Assembly: GCF_051014445.1 (NCBI RefSeq)
Contig: NW_027488369.1
Location: forward strand, 10,062,001-10,126,000
DNA from: Colletes latitarsis
Taxonomy: Eukaryota > Arthropoda > Insecta > Hymenoptera > Colletidae
Direction of reading: 5' to 3'
Length of the DNA stretch: 64,000 nt
Position numbers and translations under genes: made by a program
The notes under the pieces: model-generated
Told to the model about the DNA's origin: nothing
The model's input: only the letters and a program-made list of their open reading frames with translations
Databases searched by the model: none
Shown here: one piece after another, positions 25,485 through 38,610 of the stretch
Numbering within the stretch: the first letter of the stretch is position 1
Layout: each line of letters opens with the position of its first letter

Positions 25485-28302
25485 ATGCGAAAGTATGTGT
25501 CTGATGAGGGGAAATCCCAGGCCTAACCTAGACAGAACATGCGTTATCCTCTAAAATATTGATCGAAACCAGGTTTAATGGACTGTTCCAGTGTGCTACC
25601 ACATTAGTACGTGATCCAAACCAGAAAAAACCCAGGATCCGTTCAACAAGTATGTGAAGAATGCGAAAGTATGTGTCTGATGAGGGAAAATCCCAGGCCT
25701 AACCTAGACCTAACTTGCGTTATCCTCTAAAATATTGTTCGAAACTAGGTTTAATTTACTGTTTCAGTGTGGTACCACATTACTACGTGATCCAATCCTG
25801 AAAAAGCCCAGTATCTAGCCATGAAGTATGAGAAATATGCGAATTTATGAGCCTGATTTGGGCAAATCCTAGACATAACCCAGATCTAACATGCGTTAAC
25901 CTCTAAAATATTTATCAAGACCAGGTTTAATTGAATGTTTCAGTGTGGTATCACAATACTACGGGATCCAAACCAGAAGAAGCCCAGAATCTGGCCACCG
26001 AGTATGAGAAATATGCGAAAGTGCGAGCCTGATCAGGGCAAATCCCAGACCTATCCCAGATCTAACTTGCGTTGTCCTCTAAAATATTGATCGAAACCAG
26101 GTTTAATGGACTGTTTCAGTGTGGTACCACATTACTACCTGATCCAATCCAGAAAAAGCCCAGGATCTGTTCAACAAGTATGTGAAGAACGCGGAAATAT
26201 GACCCTGATGAGGGCAAATCCCGGGCCAAACCTAGACCTAACATGAGTTATCCTCAAATATATTGTTCGAAACCAGGTTTAATGGACTGTTTCAGTGTGC
26301 TACCACATTACTACGTGATCCAAACCAGAAAAAACCCAGGATCTGTTCAACAAGTATGTGAAGAACGCGGAAATATGACCCTGATGAGGGCAAATCCCGG
26401 GCCTAACCTAGACCTAACATGAGTTATCCTCAAATATATTGATCGAAACCAGGTTCAATGGACTGTTCCAGTGTGCTACCACGTTACTACGTGATCCAAA
26501 CCAGAAAAAACCCAGGATCTGTTCAACATGTATGTGGAAAATGCGAAAGTATGTGTCTGATGGGGGCAAATCCCAGGCCTAACCTAGACAGAACATGCGT
26601 TATCCTCTAAAATATTGATCGAAACCAGGTTTAATGGACTGTTCCAGTGTGCTACCACATTACTACGTGATCCAAACCAGAAAAAACCCAGGATCCGTTC
26701 AACAAGTATGTGAAGAATGCGAAAGTATGTGTCTGATGAGGGAAAATCCCAGGCCTAACCTAGACCTAACATGCGTTACCCTCAAAATTATTTATCAGTA
26801 CCAGGTTTAATTGAATGTTTCAGTGTGGTACCACATTTCTACGTGATTCAAACCAGAAAAAGCCAGGGATCTGTTCAACAAGTATGTGAAAAATGCGAAA
26901 ATATGACCCTGATGAGGGCAAATCCCAGACCTATCCCAGACCTAACTTGCGTTATCCTCTAAAATATTGATCGAAACTAGATTTAATTTACTGTTTCAGT
27001 GTGGTACCACATTACTTCCTGATCCAATCCAGAAAAAGCCCAGGATCTGTTCAACAAGTATGTGAAAAATGCGATAATATGACCCTGATGAGGGCAAATG
27101 CCAGACCTATCCCAGACCTAACTTGCGTTATCCTCTAAAACATTGATCGAAACCAGGTTTAATTTACTGTTTCAGTGTGGTACCACATTACTACGTGATC
27201 CAATCCTGAAAAAGCCCAGTATCTGTTCAACAAGTATGTGAAGAACGCGGAAATATGACCCTGATGAGGGCAAATCCCGGGCCTAACCTAGACCTAACAT
27301 GAGTTATCCTCAAATATATTGATCGAAACCAGGTTTAATGGACTGTTTCAGTGAGCTACCACATTACTACGTGATCCAAACCAGAAAAAACCCAGGATCT
27401 GTTCAACATGTATGTGGAAAATGCGAAAGTATGTGTCTGATGAGGGCAAATCCCAGGCCTAACCTAGACAGAACGTGCGTTATCCTCTAAAATATTGATC
27501 GAAACCAGGTTTAATGGACTGTTTCAGTGTGCTACCACATTACTACGTGATCCAATCCTGAAAAAGCCCAGTATCTAGCCATGAAGTATGAGAAATATGC
27601 GAATTTATGAGCCTGATTTGGGCAAATCCTAGACATAACCCAGATCTAACATGCGTTATCCTCTAAAATATTTATCAAGACCAGGTTTAATTGAATGTTT
27701 CAGTGTGGTACCACAATACTACGGGATCCAAACCAGAAAAAGCCCAGAATCTGGCCACCGAGTATGAGAAATATGCGAAAGTGCGAGCCTGATCAGGGCA
27801 AATCCCAGACCTATGCCAGACCTAACTTGCGTTGTCCTCTAAAATATTGATCGAAACCAGGTTTAATTGACTGTTTCAGTGTGGTACCACATTACTACGT
27901 GATCCAATTCAGAAAAAAACCCAGGATCTGTACAACAAGTATGTGAAGAACGCGAAAATATGACCCTGATGAGGGCAAATCCCAGACCTATACCAGACCT
28001 AACTTGCGTTGTCCTCTAAAATATTGATGGAAACCAGGTTTAATTGACTGTTTCAGTGTGGTGCCACATTACTACGTGATCCAATTCAGAAAAAAACCCA
28101 GGATCTGTACAACAAGTATGTGAAGAACGCGGAAATATGACCCTGATGAGGGCAAATCCCGGGCCTAACCTAGACCTAACATGAGTTATCCTCAAATATA
28201 TTGATCGAAACCAGGTTCAATGGACTGTTCCAGTGTGGTACCACGTTACTACGTGATCCAAACCGGAAAAAACCCAGGATCTGTTCAACATGTATGTGGA
28301 AA
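25485..28302. repeat. 16-monomer higher-order repeat, copy 1 (2,818 bp)
   Basis: First unit of a tandem HOR. Sixteen diverged monomers are repeated as a set at +2,818 and +5,636. Private states shared by all three units: cattagtacgtg (25,602/28,420/31,238), ctgatgggggcaaatc (near 26,558), gtgagctaccac (near 27,351), cagaacgtgcg (near 27,469). Shared by the first two units and the start of the third: gtgtggtgccacatt (near 28,056) and aaccggaaaaaaccc (near 28,261). Only one difference was noticed between copies 1 and 2, at the left edge (gaggggaaatc versus gagggcaaatc). Confidence 0.92.
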
Positions 28303-31120
28303 ATGCGAAAGTATGTGTCTGATGAGGGCAAATCCCAGGCCTAACCTAGACAGAACATGCGTTATCCTCTAAAATATTGATCGAAACCAGGTTTAATGGA
28401 CTGTTCCAGTGTGCTACCACATTAGTACGTGATCCAAACCAGAAAAAACCCAGGATCCGTTCAACAAGTATGTGAAGAATGCGAAAGTATGTGTCTGATG
28501 AGGGAAAATCCCAGGCCTAACCTAGACCTAACTTGCGTTATCCTCTAAAATATTGTTCGAAACTAGGTTTAATTTACTGTTTCAGTGTGGTACCACATTA
28601 CTACGTGATCCAATCCTGAAAAAGCCCAGTATCTAGCCATGAAGTATGAGAAATATGCGAATTTATGAGCCTGATTTGGGCAAATCCTAGACATAACCCA
28701 GATCTAACATGCGTTAACCTCTAAAATATTTATCAAGACCAGGTTTAATTGAATGTTTCAGTGTGGTATCACAATACTACGGGATCCAAACCAGAAGAAG
28801 CCCAGAATCTGGCCACCGAGTATGAGAAATATGCGAAAGTGCGAGCCTGATCAGGGCAAATCCCAGACCTATCCCAGATCTAACTTGCGTTGTCCTCTAA
28901 AATATTGATCGAAACCAGGTTTAATGGACTGTTTCAGTGTGGTACCACATTACTACCTGATCCAATCCAGAAAAAGCCCAGGATCTGTTCAACAAGTATG
29001 TGAAGAACGCGGAAATATGACCCTGATGAGGGCAAATCCCGGGCCAAACCTAGACCTAACATGAGTTATCCTCAAATATATTGTTCGAAACCAGGTTTAA
29101 TGGACTGTTTCAGTGTGCTACCACATTACTACGTGATCCAAACCAGAAAAAACCCAGGATCTGTTCAACAAGTATGTGAAGAACGCGGAAATATGACCCT
29201 GATGAGGGCAAATCCCGGGCCTAACCTAGACCTAACATGAGTTATCCTCAAATATATTGATCGAAACCAGGTTCAATGGACTGTTCCAGTGTGCTACCAC
29301 GTTACTACGTGATCCAAACCAGAAAAAACCCAGGATCTGTTCAACATGTATGTGGAAAATGCGAAAGTATGTGTCTGATGGGGGCAAATCCCAGGCCTAA
29401 CCTAGACAGAACATGCGTTATCCTCTAAAATATTGATCGAAACCAGGTTTAATGGACTGTTCCAGTGTGCTACCACATTACTACGTGATCCAAACCAGAA
29501 AAAACCCAGGATCCGTTCAACAAGTATGTGAAGAATGCGAAAGTATGTGTCTGATGAGGGAAAATCCCAGGCCTAACCTAGACCTAACATGCGTTACCCT
29601 CAAAATTATTTATCAGTACCAGGTTTAATTGAATGTTTCAGTGTGGTACCACATTTCTACGTGATTCAAACCAGAAAAAGCCAGGGATCTGTTCAACAAG
29701 TATGTGAAAAATGCGAAAATATGACCCTGATGAGGGCAAATCCCAGACCTATCCCAGACCTAACTTGCGTTATCCTCTAAAATATTGATCGAAACTAGAT
29801 TTAATTTACTGTTTCAGTGTGGTACCACATTACTTCCTGATCCAATCCAGAAAAAGCCCAGGATCTGTTCAACAAGTATGTGAAAAATGCGATAATATGA
29901 CCCTGATGAGGGCAAATGCCAGACCTATCCCAGACCTAACTTGCGTTATCCTCTAAAACATTGATCGAAACCAGGTTTAATTTACTGTTTCAGTGTGGTA
30001 CCACATTACTACGTGATCCAATCCTGAAAAAGCCCAGTATCTGTTCAACAAGTATGTGAAGAACGCGGAAATATGACCCTGATGAGGGCAAATCCCGGGC
30101 CTAACCTAGACCTAACATGAGTTATCCTCAAATATATTGATCGAAACCAGGTTTAATGGACTGTTTCAGTGAGCTACCACATTACTACGTGATCCAAACC
30201 AGAAAAAACCCAGGATCTGTTCAACATGTATGTGGAAAATGCGAAAGTATGTGTCTGATGAGGGCAAATCCCAGGCCTAACCTAGACAGAACGTGCGTTA
30301 TCCTCTAAAATATTGATCGAAACCAGGTTTAATGGACTGTTTCAGTGTGCTACCACATTACTACGTGATCCAATCCTGAAAAAGCCCAGTATCTAGCCAT
30401 GAAGTATGAGAAATATGCGAATTTATGAGCCTGATTTGGGCAAATCCTAGACATAACCCAGATCTAACATGCGTTATCCTCTAAAATATTTATCAAGACC
30501 AGGTTTAATTGAATGTTTCAGTGTGGTACCACAATACTACGGGATCCAAACCAGAAAAAGCCCAGAATCTGGCCACCGAGTATGAGAAATATGCGAAAGT
30601 GCGAGCCTGATCAGGGCAAATCCCAGACCTATGCCAGACCTAACTTGCGTTGTCCTCTAAAATATTGATCGAAACCAGGTTTAATTGACTGTTTCAGTGT
30701 GGTACCACATTACTACGTGATCCAATTCAGAAAAAAACCCAGGATCTGTACAACAAGTATGTGAAGAACGCGAAAATATGACCCTGATGAGGGCAAATCC
30801 CAGACCTATACCAGACCTAACTTGCGTTGTCCTCTAAAATATTGATGGAAACCAGGTTTAATTGACTGTTTCAGTGTGGTGCCACATTACTACGTGATCC
30901 AATTCAGAAAAAAACCCAGGATCTGTACAACAAGTATGTGAAGAACGCGGAAATATGACCCTGATGAGGGCAAATCCCGGGCCTAACCTAGACCTAACAT
31001 GAGTTATCCTCAAATATATTGATCGAAACCAGGTTCAATGGACTGTTCCAGTGTGGTACCACGTTACTACGTGATCCAAACCGGAAAAAACCCAGGATCT
31101 GTTCAACATGTATGTGGAAA
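28303..31120. repeat. 16-monomer higher-order repeat, copy 2 (2,818 bp)
   Basis: Complete central unit of the HOR. Monomers inside the unit differ from each other at many positions, yet the unit matches its neighbours almost perfectly. This is the standard signature of a young higher-order repeat. It contains type A and type B monomers in an irregular order, including a chimeric monomer (cagtatctgttcaac, near 30,035). Confidence 0.93.
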
Positions 31121-33790
31121 ATGCGAAAGTATGTGTCTGATGAGGGCAAATCCCAGGCCTAACCTAGACAGAACATGCGTTATCCTCTAAAATATTGATC
31201 GAAACCAGGTTTAATGGACTGTTCCAGTGTGCTACCACATTAGTACGTGATCCAAACCAGAAAAAACCCAGGATCCGTTCAACAAGTATGTGAAGAATGC
31301 GAAAGTATGTGTCTGATGAGGGAAAATCCCAGGCCTAACCTAGACCTAACTTGCGTTATCCTCTAAAATATTGTTCGAAACTAGGTTTAATTTACTGTTT
31401 CAGTGTGGTACCACATTACTACGTGATCCAATCCTGAAAAAGCCCAGTATCTAGCCATGAAGTATGAGAAATATGCGAATTTATGAGCCTGATTTGGGCA
31501 AATCCTAGACATAACCCAGATCTAACATGCGTTAACCTCTAAAATATTTATCAAGACCAGGTTTAATTGAATGTTTCAGTGTGGTATCACAATACTACGG
31601 GATCCAAACCAGAAGAAGCCCAGAATCTGGCCACCGAGTATGAGAAATATGCGAAAGTGCGAGCCTGATCAGGGCAAATCCCAGACCTATCCCAGATCTA
31701 ACTTGCGTTGTCCTCTAAAATATTGATCGAAACCAGGTTTAATGGACTGTTTCAGTGTGGTACCACATTACTACCTGATCCAATCCAGAAAAAGCCCAGG
31801 ATCTGTTCAACAAGTATGTGAAGAACGCGGAAATATGACCCTGATGAGGGCAAATCCCGGGCCAAACCTAGACCTAACATGAGTTATCCTCAAATATATT
31901 GTTCGAAACCAGGTTTAATGGACTGTTTCAGTGTGCTACCACATTACTACGTGATCCAAACCAGAAAAAACCCAGGATCTGTTCAACAAGTATGTGAAGA
32001 ACGCGGAAATATGACCCTGATGAGGGCAAATCCCGGGCCTAACCTAGACCTAACATGAGTTATCCTCAAATATATTGATCGAAACCAGGTTCAATGGACT
32101 GTTCCAGTGTGCTACCACGTTACTACGTGATCCAAACCAGAAAAAACCCAGGATCTGTTCAACATGTATGTGGAAAATGCGAAAGTATGTGTCTGATGGG
32201 GGCAAATCCCAGGCCTAACCTAGACAGAACATGCGTTATCCTCTAAAATATTGATCGAAACCAGGTTTAATGGACTGTTCCAGTGTGCTACCACATTACT
32301 ACGTGATCCAAACCAGAAAAAACCCAGGATCCGTTCAACAAGTATGTGAAGAATGCGAAAGTATGTGTCTGATGAGGGAAAATCCCAGGCCTAACCTAGA
32401 CCTAACATGCGTTACCCTCAAAATTATTTATCAGTACCAGGTTTAATTGAATGTTTCAGTGTGGTACCACATTTCTACGTGATTCAAACCAGAAAAAGCC
32501 AGGGATCTGTTCAACAAGTATGTGAAAAATGCGAAAATATGACCCTGATGAGGGCAAATCCCAGACCTATCCCAGACCTAACTTGCGTTATCCTCTAAAA
32601 TATTGATCGAAACTAGATTTAATTTACTGTTTCAGTGTGGTACCACATTACTTCCTGATCCAATCCAGAAAAAGCCCAGGATCTGTTCAACAAGTATGTG
32701 AAAAATGCGATAATATGACCCTGATGAGGGCAAATGCCAGACCTATCCCAGACCTAACTTGCGTTATCCTCTAAAACATTGATCGAAACCAGGTTTAATT
32801 TACTGTTTCAGTGTGGTACCACATTACTACGTGATCCAATCCTGAAAAAGCCCAGTATCTAGCCATGAAGTATGAGAAATATGCGAATTTATGAGCCTGA
32901 TTTGGGCAAATCCTAGACATAACCCAGATCTAACATGCGTTATCCTCTAAAATATTTATCAAGACCAGGTTTAATTGAATGTTTCAGTGTGGTACCACAA
33001 TACTACGGGATCCAAACCAGAAAAAGCCCAGAATCTGGCCACCGAGTATGAGAAATATGCGAAAGTGCGAGCCTGATCAGGGCAAATCCCAGACCTATCC
33101 CAGACCTAACTTGCGTTGTCCTCTAAAATATTGATCGAAACCAGGTTTAATTTACTGTTTCAGTGTGGTACCACATTACTACGTGATCCAATCCTGAAAA
33201 AGCCCAGTATCTGTTCAACAAGTATGTGAAGAACGCGGAAATATGACCCTGATGAGGGCAAATCCCGGGCCTAACCTAGACCTAACATGAGTTATCCTCA
33301 AATATATTGATCGAAACCAGGTTTAATGGACTGTTTCAGTGAGCTACCACATTACTACGTGATCCAAACCAGAAAAAACCCAGGATCTGTTCAACATGTA
33401 TGTGGAAAATGCGAAAGTATGTGTCTGATGAGGGCAAATCCCAGGCCTAACCTAGACAGAACGTGCGTTATCCTCTAAAATATTGATCGAAACCAGGTTT
33501 AATGGACTGTTTCAGTGTGCTACCACATTACTACGTGATCCAATCCTGAAAAAGCCCAGTATCTAGCCATGAAGTATGAGAAATATGCGAATTTATGAGC
33601 CTGATTTGGGCAAATCCTAGACATAACCCAGATCTAACATGCGTTATCGTCTAAAATTTTTATCAAGACCAGGTTTAATTGAATGTTTCAGTGTGGTACC
33701 ACAATACTACGGGATCCAAACCAGAAAAAGCCCAGAATCTGGCCACCGAGTATGAGAAATATGCGAAAGTGCGAGCCTGATCAGGGCAAA
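31121..33790. repeat. 16-monomer higher-order repeat, copy 3 (partial, with 352-bp insertion)
   Basis: Third unit, matching copy 2 until about 32,853. It then holds two extra monomers and resumes at 33,211, now 3,170 bp (2,818 + 352) from copy 2. The match carries a few substitutions near its end (gttatcgtctaaaattttta near 33,644, ctaacatattggtcg near 33,826) and is lost at about 33,790, which is also the edge of the left domain. Confidence 0.88.
32853..33210. repeat. Two-monomer insertion in HOR copy 3
   Basis: The insertion lies between the two halves of a chimeric monomer. Copy 2 reads cagtatct followed directly by gttcaac. Copy 3 reads cagtatct, then agccatgaagtatgag with two further monomers, then a second cagtatct followed by gttcaac. 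The net gain is 352 bp (2 x 176). The inserted pair resembles the marker monomer and the ccaccgagtatgag monomer that lie together elsewhere in the domain. Confidence 0.85.
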
Positions 33791-35384
33791 TCCCAGACCT
33801 ATCCCAGACCTAACTTGCGTTGTCCTCTAACATATTGGTCGAAACCAGGTTTAATGGACTGTTTCAGTGTGGTACCACATTACTACCTGATCCAATCCAG
33901 AAAAAGCCCAGGATCTGTTCAACAAGTATGTGAAGAACGCGGAAATATGACCCCGATGAGGGCAAATCCCGGGCCTAACATAGACCTAACATTAGTTATC
34001 CTCAAATATATTGATCGAAACCAGGTTTAATCGACTGCTTCAGTGTGGTACCACATTACTACCTGATCCAAACCAGAAAAATACCCAGGATCTGTACAAC
34101 AAGTATGTGAAGAACGCGAAAATATGACCCTGATGAGGGCAAATCCCAGACCTATACCAGACCTAACTTGCGTTGTCCTCTAAAATATTGATGGAAACCA
34201 GGTTTAATTGACTGTTTCAGTGTGGTACCACATTACTACGTGATCCAATTCAGAAAAAAACCCAGGATCTGTACAACAAGTATGTGAAGAATGCGAAAGT
34301 ATGTGCCTTACGAGGGCAAATCCCGGACCTATCCCAGACATAACTTACGTTATCCTCTAAAATATTGATCGAAACCAGGTTTAATCGACTATTTCAGTGT
34401 GGTACCACATTACTACGTGATCCAAACCAGAAAAATACCCAGGATCTGTTCAACAAGTATGTGAAGAACGCGGAAATATGAACCTGATGAGGGCAAATCC
34501 CAGACCTATCCCAGACCTAACTTGCGTTGTCCTCTAAAATATTATCGAAACCAGGTTTAATGGACTGTTTCAGTGTGCTACCACATTGCTACGTCATCCA
34601 AACGAGAAAAAACCCAGGATCCGTTCAACAAGTATGTGAAGAATGCGAAAGTACGAGCCTGATCAGGGCAAATCCCAGACCTATCCCAGACCTAACTTGC
34701 GTTGTCCTCTAAAATATTGATCGAAACCAGGTTTAATGGACTGTTTCAGTGTGGTACCACATTACTACCTGATCCAATCCTGAAAAAGCCCAGAATCTGT
34801 CCATGAACTATGAGAAATATGCGAAAGTACGAGCCTGATGAGAGCAAATCTCAGACCTAACCAAGACCGAACAAGCGTTATTCTCTAAAATATTGATCGA
34901 AACCAGGTTTAATGGACTGTTTCAGTGAGGTACCACATTACTACCTGAACCAAACCAGAAAAAACCCAGGATCTGTTCAACAAGTATGTGAAGAATGAGA
35001 AAGTATGTGTCTGATGAGGGAAAATCCCAGGCCTAACCTAGACCTAACATGCGTTACCCTCAAAAGTACTGATCGAAACCAGGTTTAATCGACTGTTTCA
35101 ATGTGGTACCACATTACTATGTGATCCAAACCAGGAAAAAACCCAGGATCTGTACAACAAGTATGTGAAGAATGCGAAAGTATGATCCAGACGAGGGCAA
35201 ATCCCGGACCTATCCCAGACATAACTTGCGTTATCCTCTAAAATATTGATCGAAACCAGGTTTAATCGACTATTTGAGTGTGGTACCACATTACTACGTG
35301 ATCCAAACCAGAAAAATACCCAGGATCTGTTCAACAAGTATGTGAAGAACGCGGAAATATGACCCTGATGAGGGCAAATCCCGG
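33791..35384. repeat. Monomer stretch at the left/middle transition
   Basis: About nine monomers without a clear block partner, no gene. One monomer (34,527 on) has lost a base, aaatattatcg for aaatattgatcg. Another has gaatgagaaag for gaatgcgaaag (near 34,994). Monomers here look more individually diverged than inside the HOR. Confidence 0.72.
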
Positions 35385-36030
35385 GCCTAACCTAGACCTA
35401 ACATGAGTTATCCTCAAAAATATTGACCGAAACCAGGTTAAATCGACTGTTTCAGTGTGGTACCACATTACTACCTGATCCAAACCAGAAAAATACCCAG
35501 GATCTGTTCAACAAGTATGTGAAGAACGCGAAAATATGACCCTGATGAGGGCAAATCCCAGACCTATACCAGACCTAACTTGCGTTGTCCTCTAAAATAT
35601 TGATGGAAACCAGGTTTAATTGACTGTTTCCGTGTGGTACCACATTACTACGAGATCCAATCCAGAAAAAAACCCAGGATCTGTACAACAAGTATGTGAA
35701 GAATGCGAAAGTATGAGCCTGACGAGGGCAAATCCCGGACCTATCCCAGACATAACTTGCGTTATCCACTAAAATATAGATCGAAACCAGGTTTAATCGA
35801 CTATTTCAGTGTGGTACCACATTACTACGTGATCCAAACCAGAAAAATACCCAGGATCTGTTCAACAAGTATGTGAAGAACGCGGAAATATGACCCTGAT
35901 GAGGGCAAATCCCGGGCCTAACCTAGACCTAACATGAGTTATCCTCAAAAATATTGATCGAAACCAGGTTTAATCGACTGTTTTAGTGTGGTACCACATT
36001 ACTACCTGATCCAAACCAGAAAAATACCCA
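35385..36030. repeat. 22-monomer-offset duplication, copy 1
   Basis: Matches 39,267-39,912 at 3,882 bp (22 x 176 + 10). Shared private states are aaatattgaccgaaaccagg followed by ttaaatcg, ctgtttccgtgtgg, actacgagatcc and aaaatatagatcg. The copies diverge at ggatatgttcaacagg (here) versus ggatctgttcaacaag. Confidence 0.83.
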
Positions 36031-37884
36031 GGATATGTTCAACAGGTATGTGAAGAACGCGAAAATATGACCCTGATGAGGGCAAATCCCAGACCTATAC
36101 CAGACCTCACTTGCGTTGTCCTCTAAAGTATTGAGCGAAACCAGGTTTAATGGAATGTTTCAGTGTGGTACCACATTACTACGTGATCCAATCCAGAAAA
36201 AGCCCAGGATCTAGCCATGAAGTATGAGAGATATGCGAAATTATGAGCCTGATTAGGGCAAATCCTAGACATAAACCAGATCTAGCATGCGTTATCCTCT
36301 AAAATATTGATCGAAGCCAGTTTTAATGGACTGTTTCAGTGTGGTACTACATTACTACGGGATCCAAACCAGAAGAAGCACAGAATCTGGCCATCAAGTA
36401 TGAGAAATTTGCGAAAGTACGAGCCTGATGAGAGCAAATCCCAGACCTAACCTAGACCTAACATGAGTTATTCTCTAAAATATTGAACGAAACCAGGTTT
36501 AATGGACTGTTTCGGTGTGCTACCACATTGCTACGTCATCCAAACGAGAAAAAACCCAGGATCCGTTCAACAAGTATGTGAAGAATGCGAAAGTACGAGC
36601 CTGATCAGGGCAAATCCCAGACCTATCACAGACCTAACTTGCGTTGTCCTCTACAATATTGATCGAAACCAGGTTTAATGGACTGTTTTAGTGTGGTACC
36701 ACATTACTACCTGATCCAATCCAGAAAAAGCCCAGAATCTGGCCATGAACTATGAGAAATATGCGAAAGTACGAGCCTGATGAGAGCAAATCTCAGACCG
36801 AACCAAGACCGAACTAGCGTTATTCTCTAAAATATTGATCGAGCCCAGGTTTAATGGACTCTTTCAGTGAGGTACCACATTACTACCCGATCCAAACCAG
36901 AAAAAACCCCGGATCTGTTCAACTAGTATGTGAAGAATGCGAAAGTATGTGTCTGATGAGGGAAAATCCCAGGCCTAACCTAGACCTAACATGCGTTACC
37001 CTCAAAAATACTGATCGAAACCAGGTTTAATCGACTGTTTCAGTGTGGTACCACATTACTATGTGATCCAAACCAGAAAAAAACCCAGGATCTGTACAAC
37101 AAGTATGTGAAGAATGCGAAAGTATGAGCCTGACGAGGACAAATCCCGGACCTATCCCAGACATAACTTGCGTTATCCTCTAAAATATTGATCGAAGCCA
37201 GGTTTAATCGACTATTTCAGTGTGGTACCACATTACTACGTGATCCAATCCAGAAAAAGCCCTGGATCTAGCCATCAAGTATGAGTAAGATGCGAAAGTA
37301 TGAGCCTGATGAGGGCAAATCCTAGACCTAACCCAGACCTAACATGCGTTATCCTCTAAAATATTTATCAAGACCAGGTTTAATTGAATGTTTCAGTGTG
37401 GTACCACATTACTACCTGATCCAAACCAGAAAAATACCCGGCATCTGTTCAACAAGTATGTGAAGAACGCGAAAATATGACCCTGATGAGGGCAAATCCC
37501 AGACCTATACCAGACCTAACTTGCGTTGTCCTCTAAAATATTGATGGAAACCAGGTTTTATTGACTGTTTCCGTGTGGTACCACATTACTACGAGATCCA
37601 ATCCAGAAAAAAACCCAGGATCTGTACAAGAAGTATGTGAAGAATGCGAAAGTATGAGCCTGACGAGGGCAAATCCCGGACCTATCCCAGACATAACTAG
37701 CGTTATCCTCTAAAATATTGATCGAAGCCAGGTTTAATCGACTATTTCAGTGTGATACCACATTACTACGTGATCCAAACCAGAAAAATACCCAGGATCT
37801 GTTCAACAAGTATGTGAAGAACGCGGAAATATGACCCTGATGTGGGCAAATCCCGGGCCTAACCTAGACCTATCATGCGTTATC
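36031..37884. repeat. Middle-domain monomer stretch
   Basis: About ten monomers, no gene. It contains the tggtactacattactacggg and agaagaagcacagaatctgg monomer (36,342-36,390), which recurs at about 40,930, 44,605 and 46,020. The piece 36,620-37,005 is repeated at about 38,032-38,417 (offset 1,412 bp, 8 monomers), sharing cctatcacagacc, ctctacaatattg and accgaacaagcg-like variants. Confidence 0.75.
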
Positions 37885-38610
37885 CTCTAAAATATTGATG
37901 GAAACCAGGTTTAATTATCTGTTTCAGTGTGGTACCACATTACTGCGTGATCCAATCCAGAAAAAGCCCTGGATCTAGCCATCAAGTATGAGTAATATGC
38001 GAAAGTATGAGCCTGAAGAGGGCAAATCCTGGACCTATCACAGACCTAACTTGCGTTGTCCTCTACAATATTGATCGAAACCAGGTTTAATGGACTGTTT
38101 TAGTGTGGTACCACATTACTACCTGATCCAATCCAGAAAAAGCCCAGAATCTGGCCATGAACTATGAGAAATATGCGAAAGTACGAGCCTGATGAGAGCA
38201 AATCTCAGACCGAACCAAGACCGAACAAGCGTTATTCTCTAAAATATTGATCGAACCCAGGTTTAATGGACTCTTTCAGTGAGGTACCACATTACTACCT
38301 GATCCAAACCAGAAAAAACCCCGGATCTGTTCAACAAGTATGTGAAGAATGCGAAAGTATGTGTCTGATGAGGGAAAATCCCAGGCCTAACCTAGACCTA
38401 ACATGCGTTACCCTCAAAAATATTGATGGAAACCAGGTTTAATTATCTGTTTCAGTGTGGTACCACATTACTGCGTGATCCAATCCAGAAAAAGCCCTGG
38501 ATCTAGCCATCAAGTATGAGTAATATGCGAAAGTATGAGCCTGAAGAGGGCAAATCCTGGACCTATCACAGACCTAACTTGCGTTGTCCTCTACAATATT
38601 GATCGAAACC
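37885..38610. repeat. Three-monomer tandem duplication (528 bp)
   Basis: The monomer starting at 37,891 (aatattgatggaaaccagg, then ttaattatctgtttcagtg, gcctgaagagggc, tcctggacctatcacag) reappears at 38,419, exactly 3 x 176 bp later, with all four private states. The match ends near 38,610, where the second copy runs into a type A monomer with actatgtgatcc that matches 37,023 on. Confidence 0.83.

Larger units (their letters stand above)
1..33790. repeat. Left array domain
   Basis: This sub-domain is defined by a marker type B monomer that reads gcgaatttatgagcctgatt followed by tgggcaaatcctagacataa. I find it more than twenty times, from about 2,580 to the last copy at about 33,590, and never to the right. 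Monomers with gtgtgctaccaca, in which the central palindrome is broken, are also common here and rare further right. Long-range duplications and a 2,818-bp higher-order repeat organise the domain. Its right edge coincides with the end of the third HOR copy. Confidence 0.8.
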
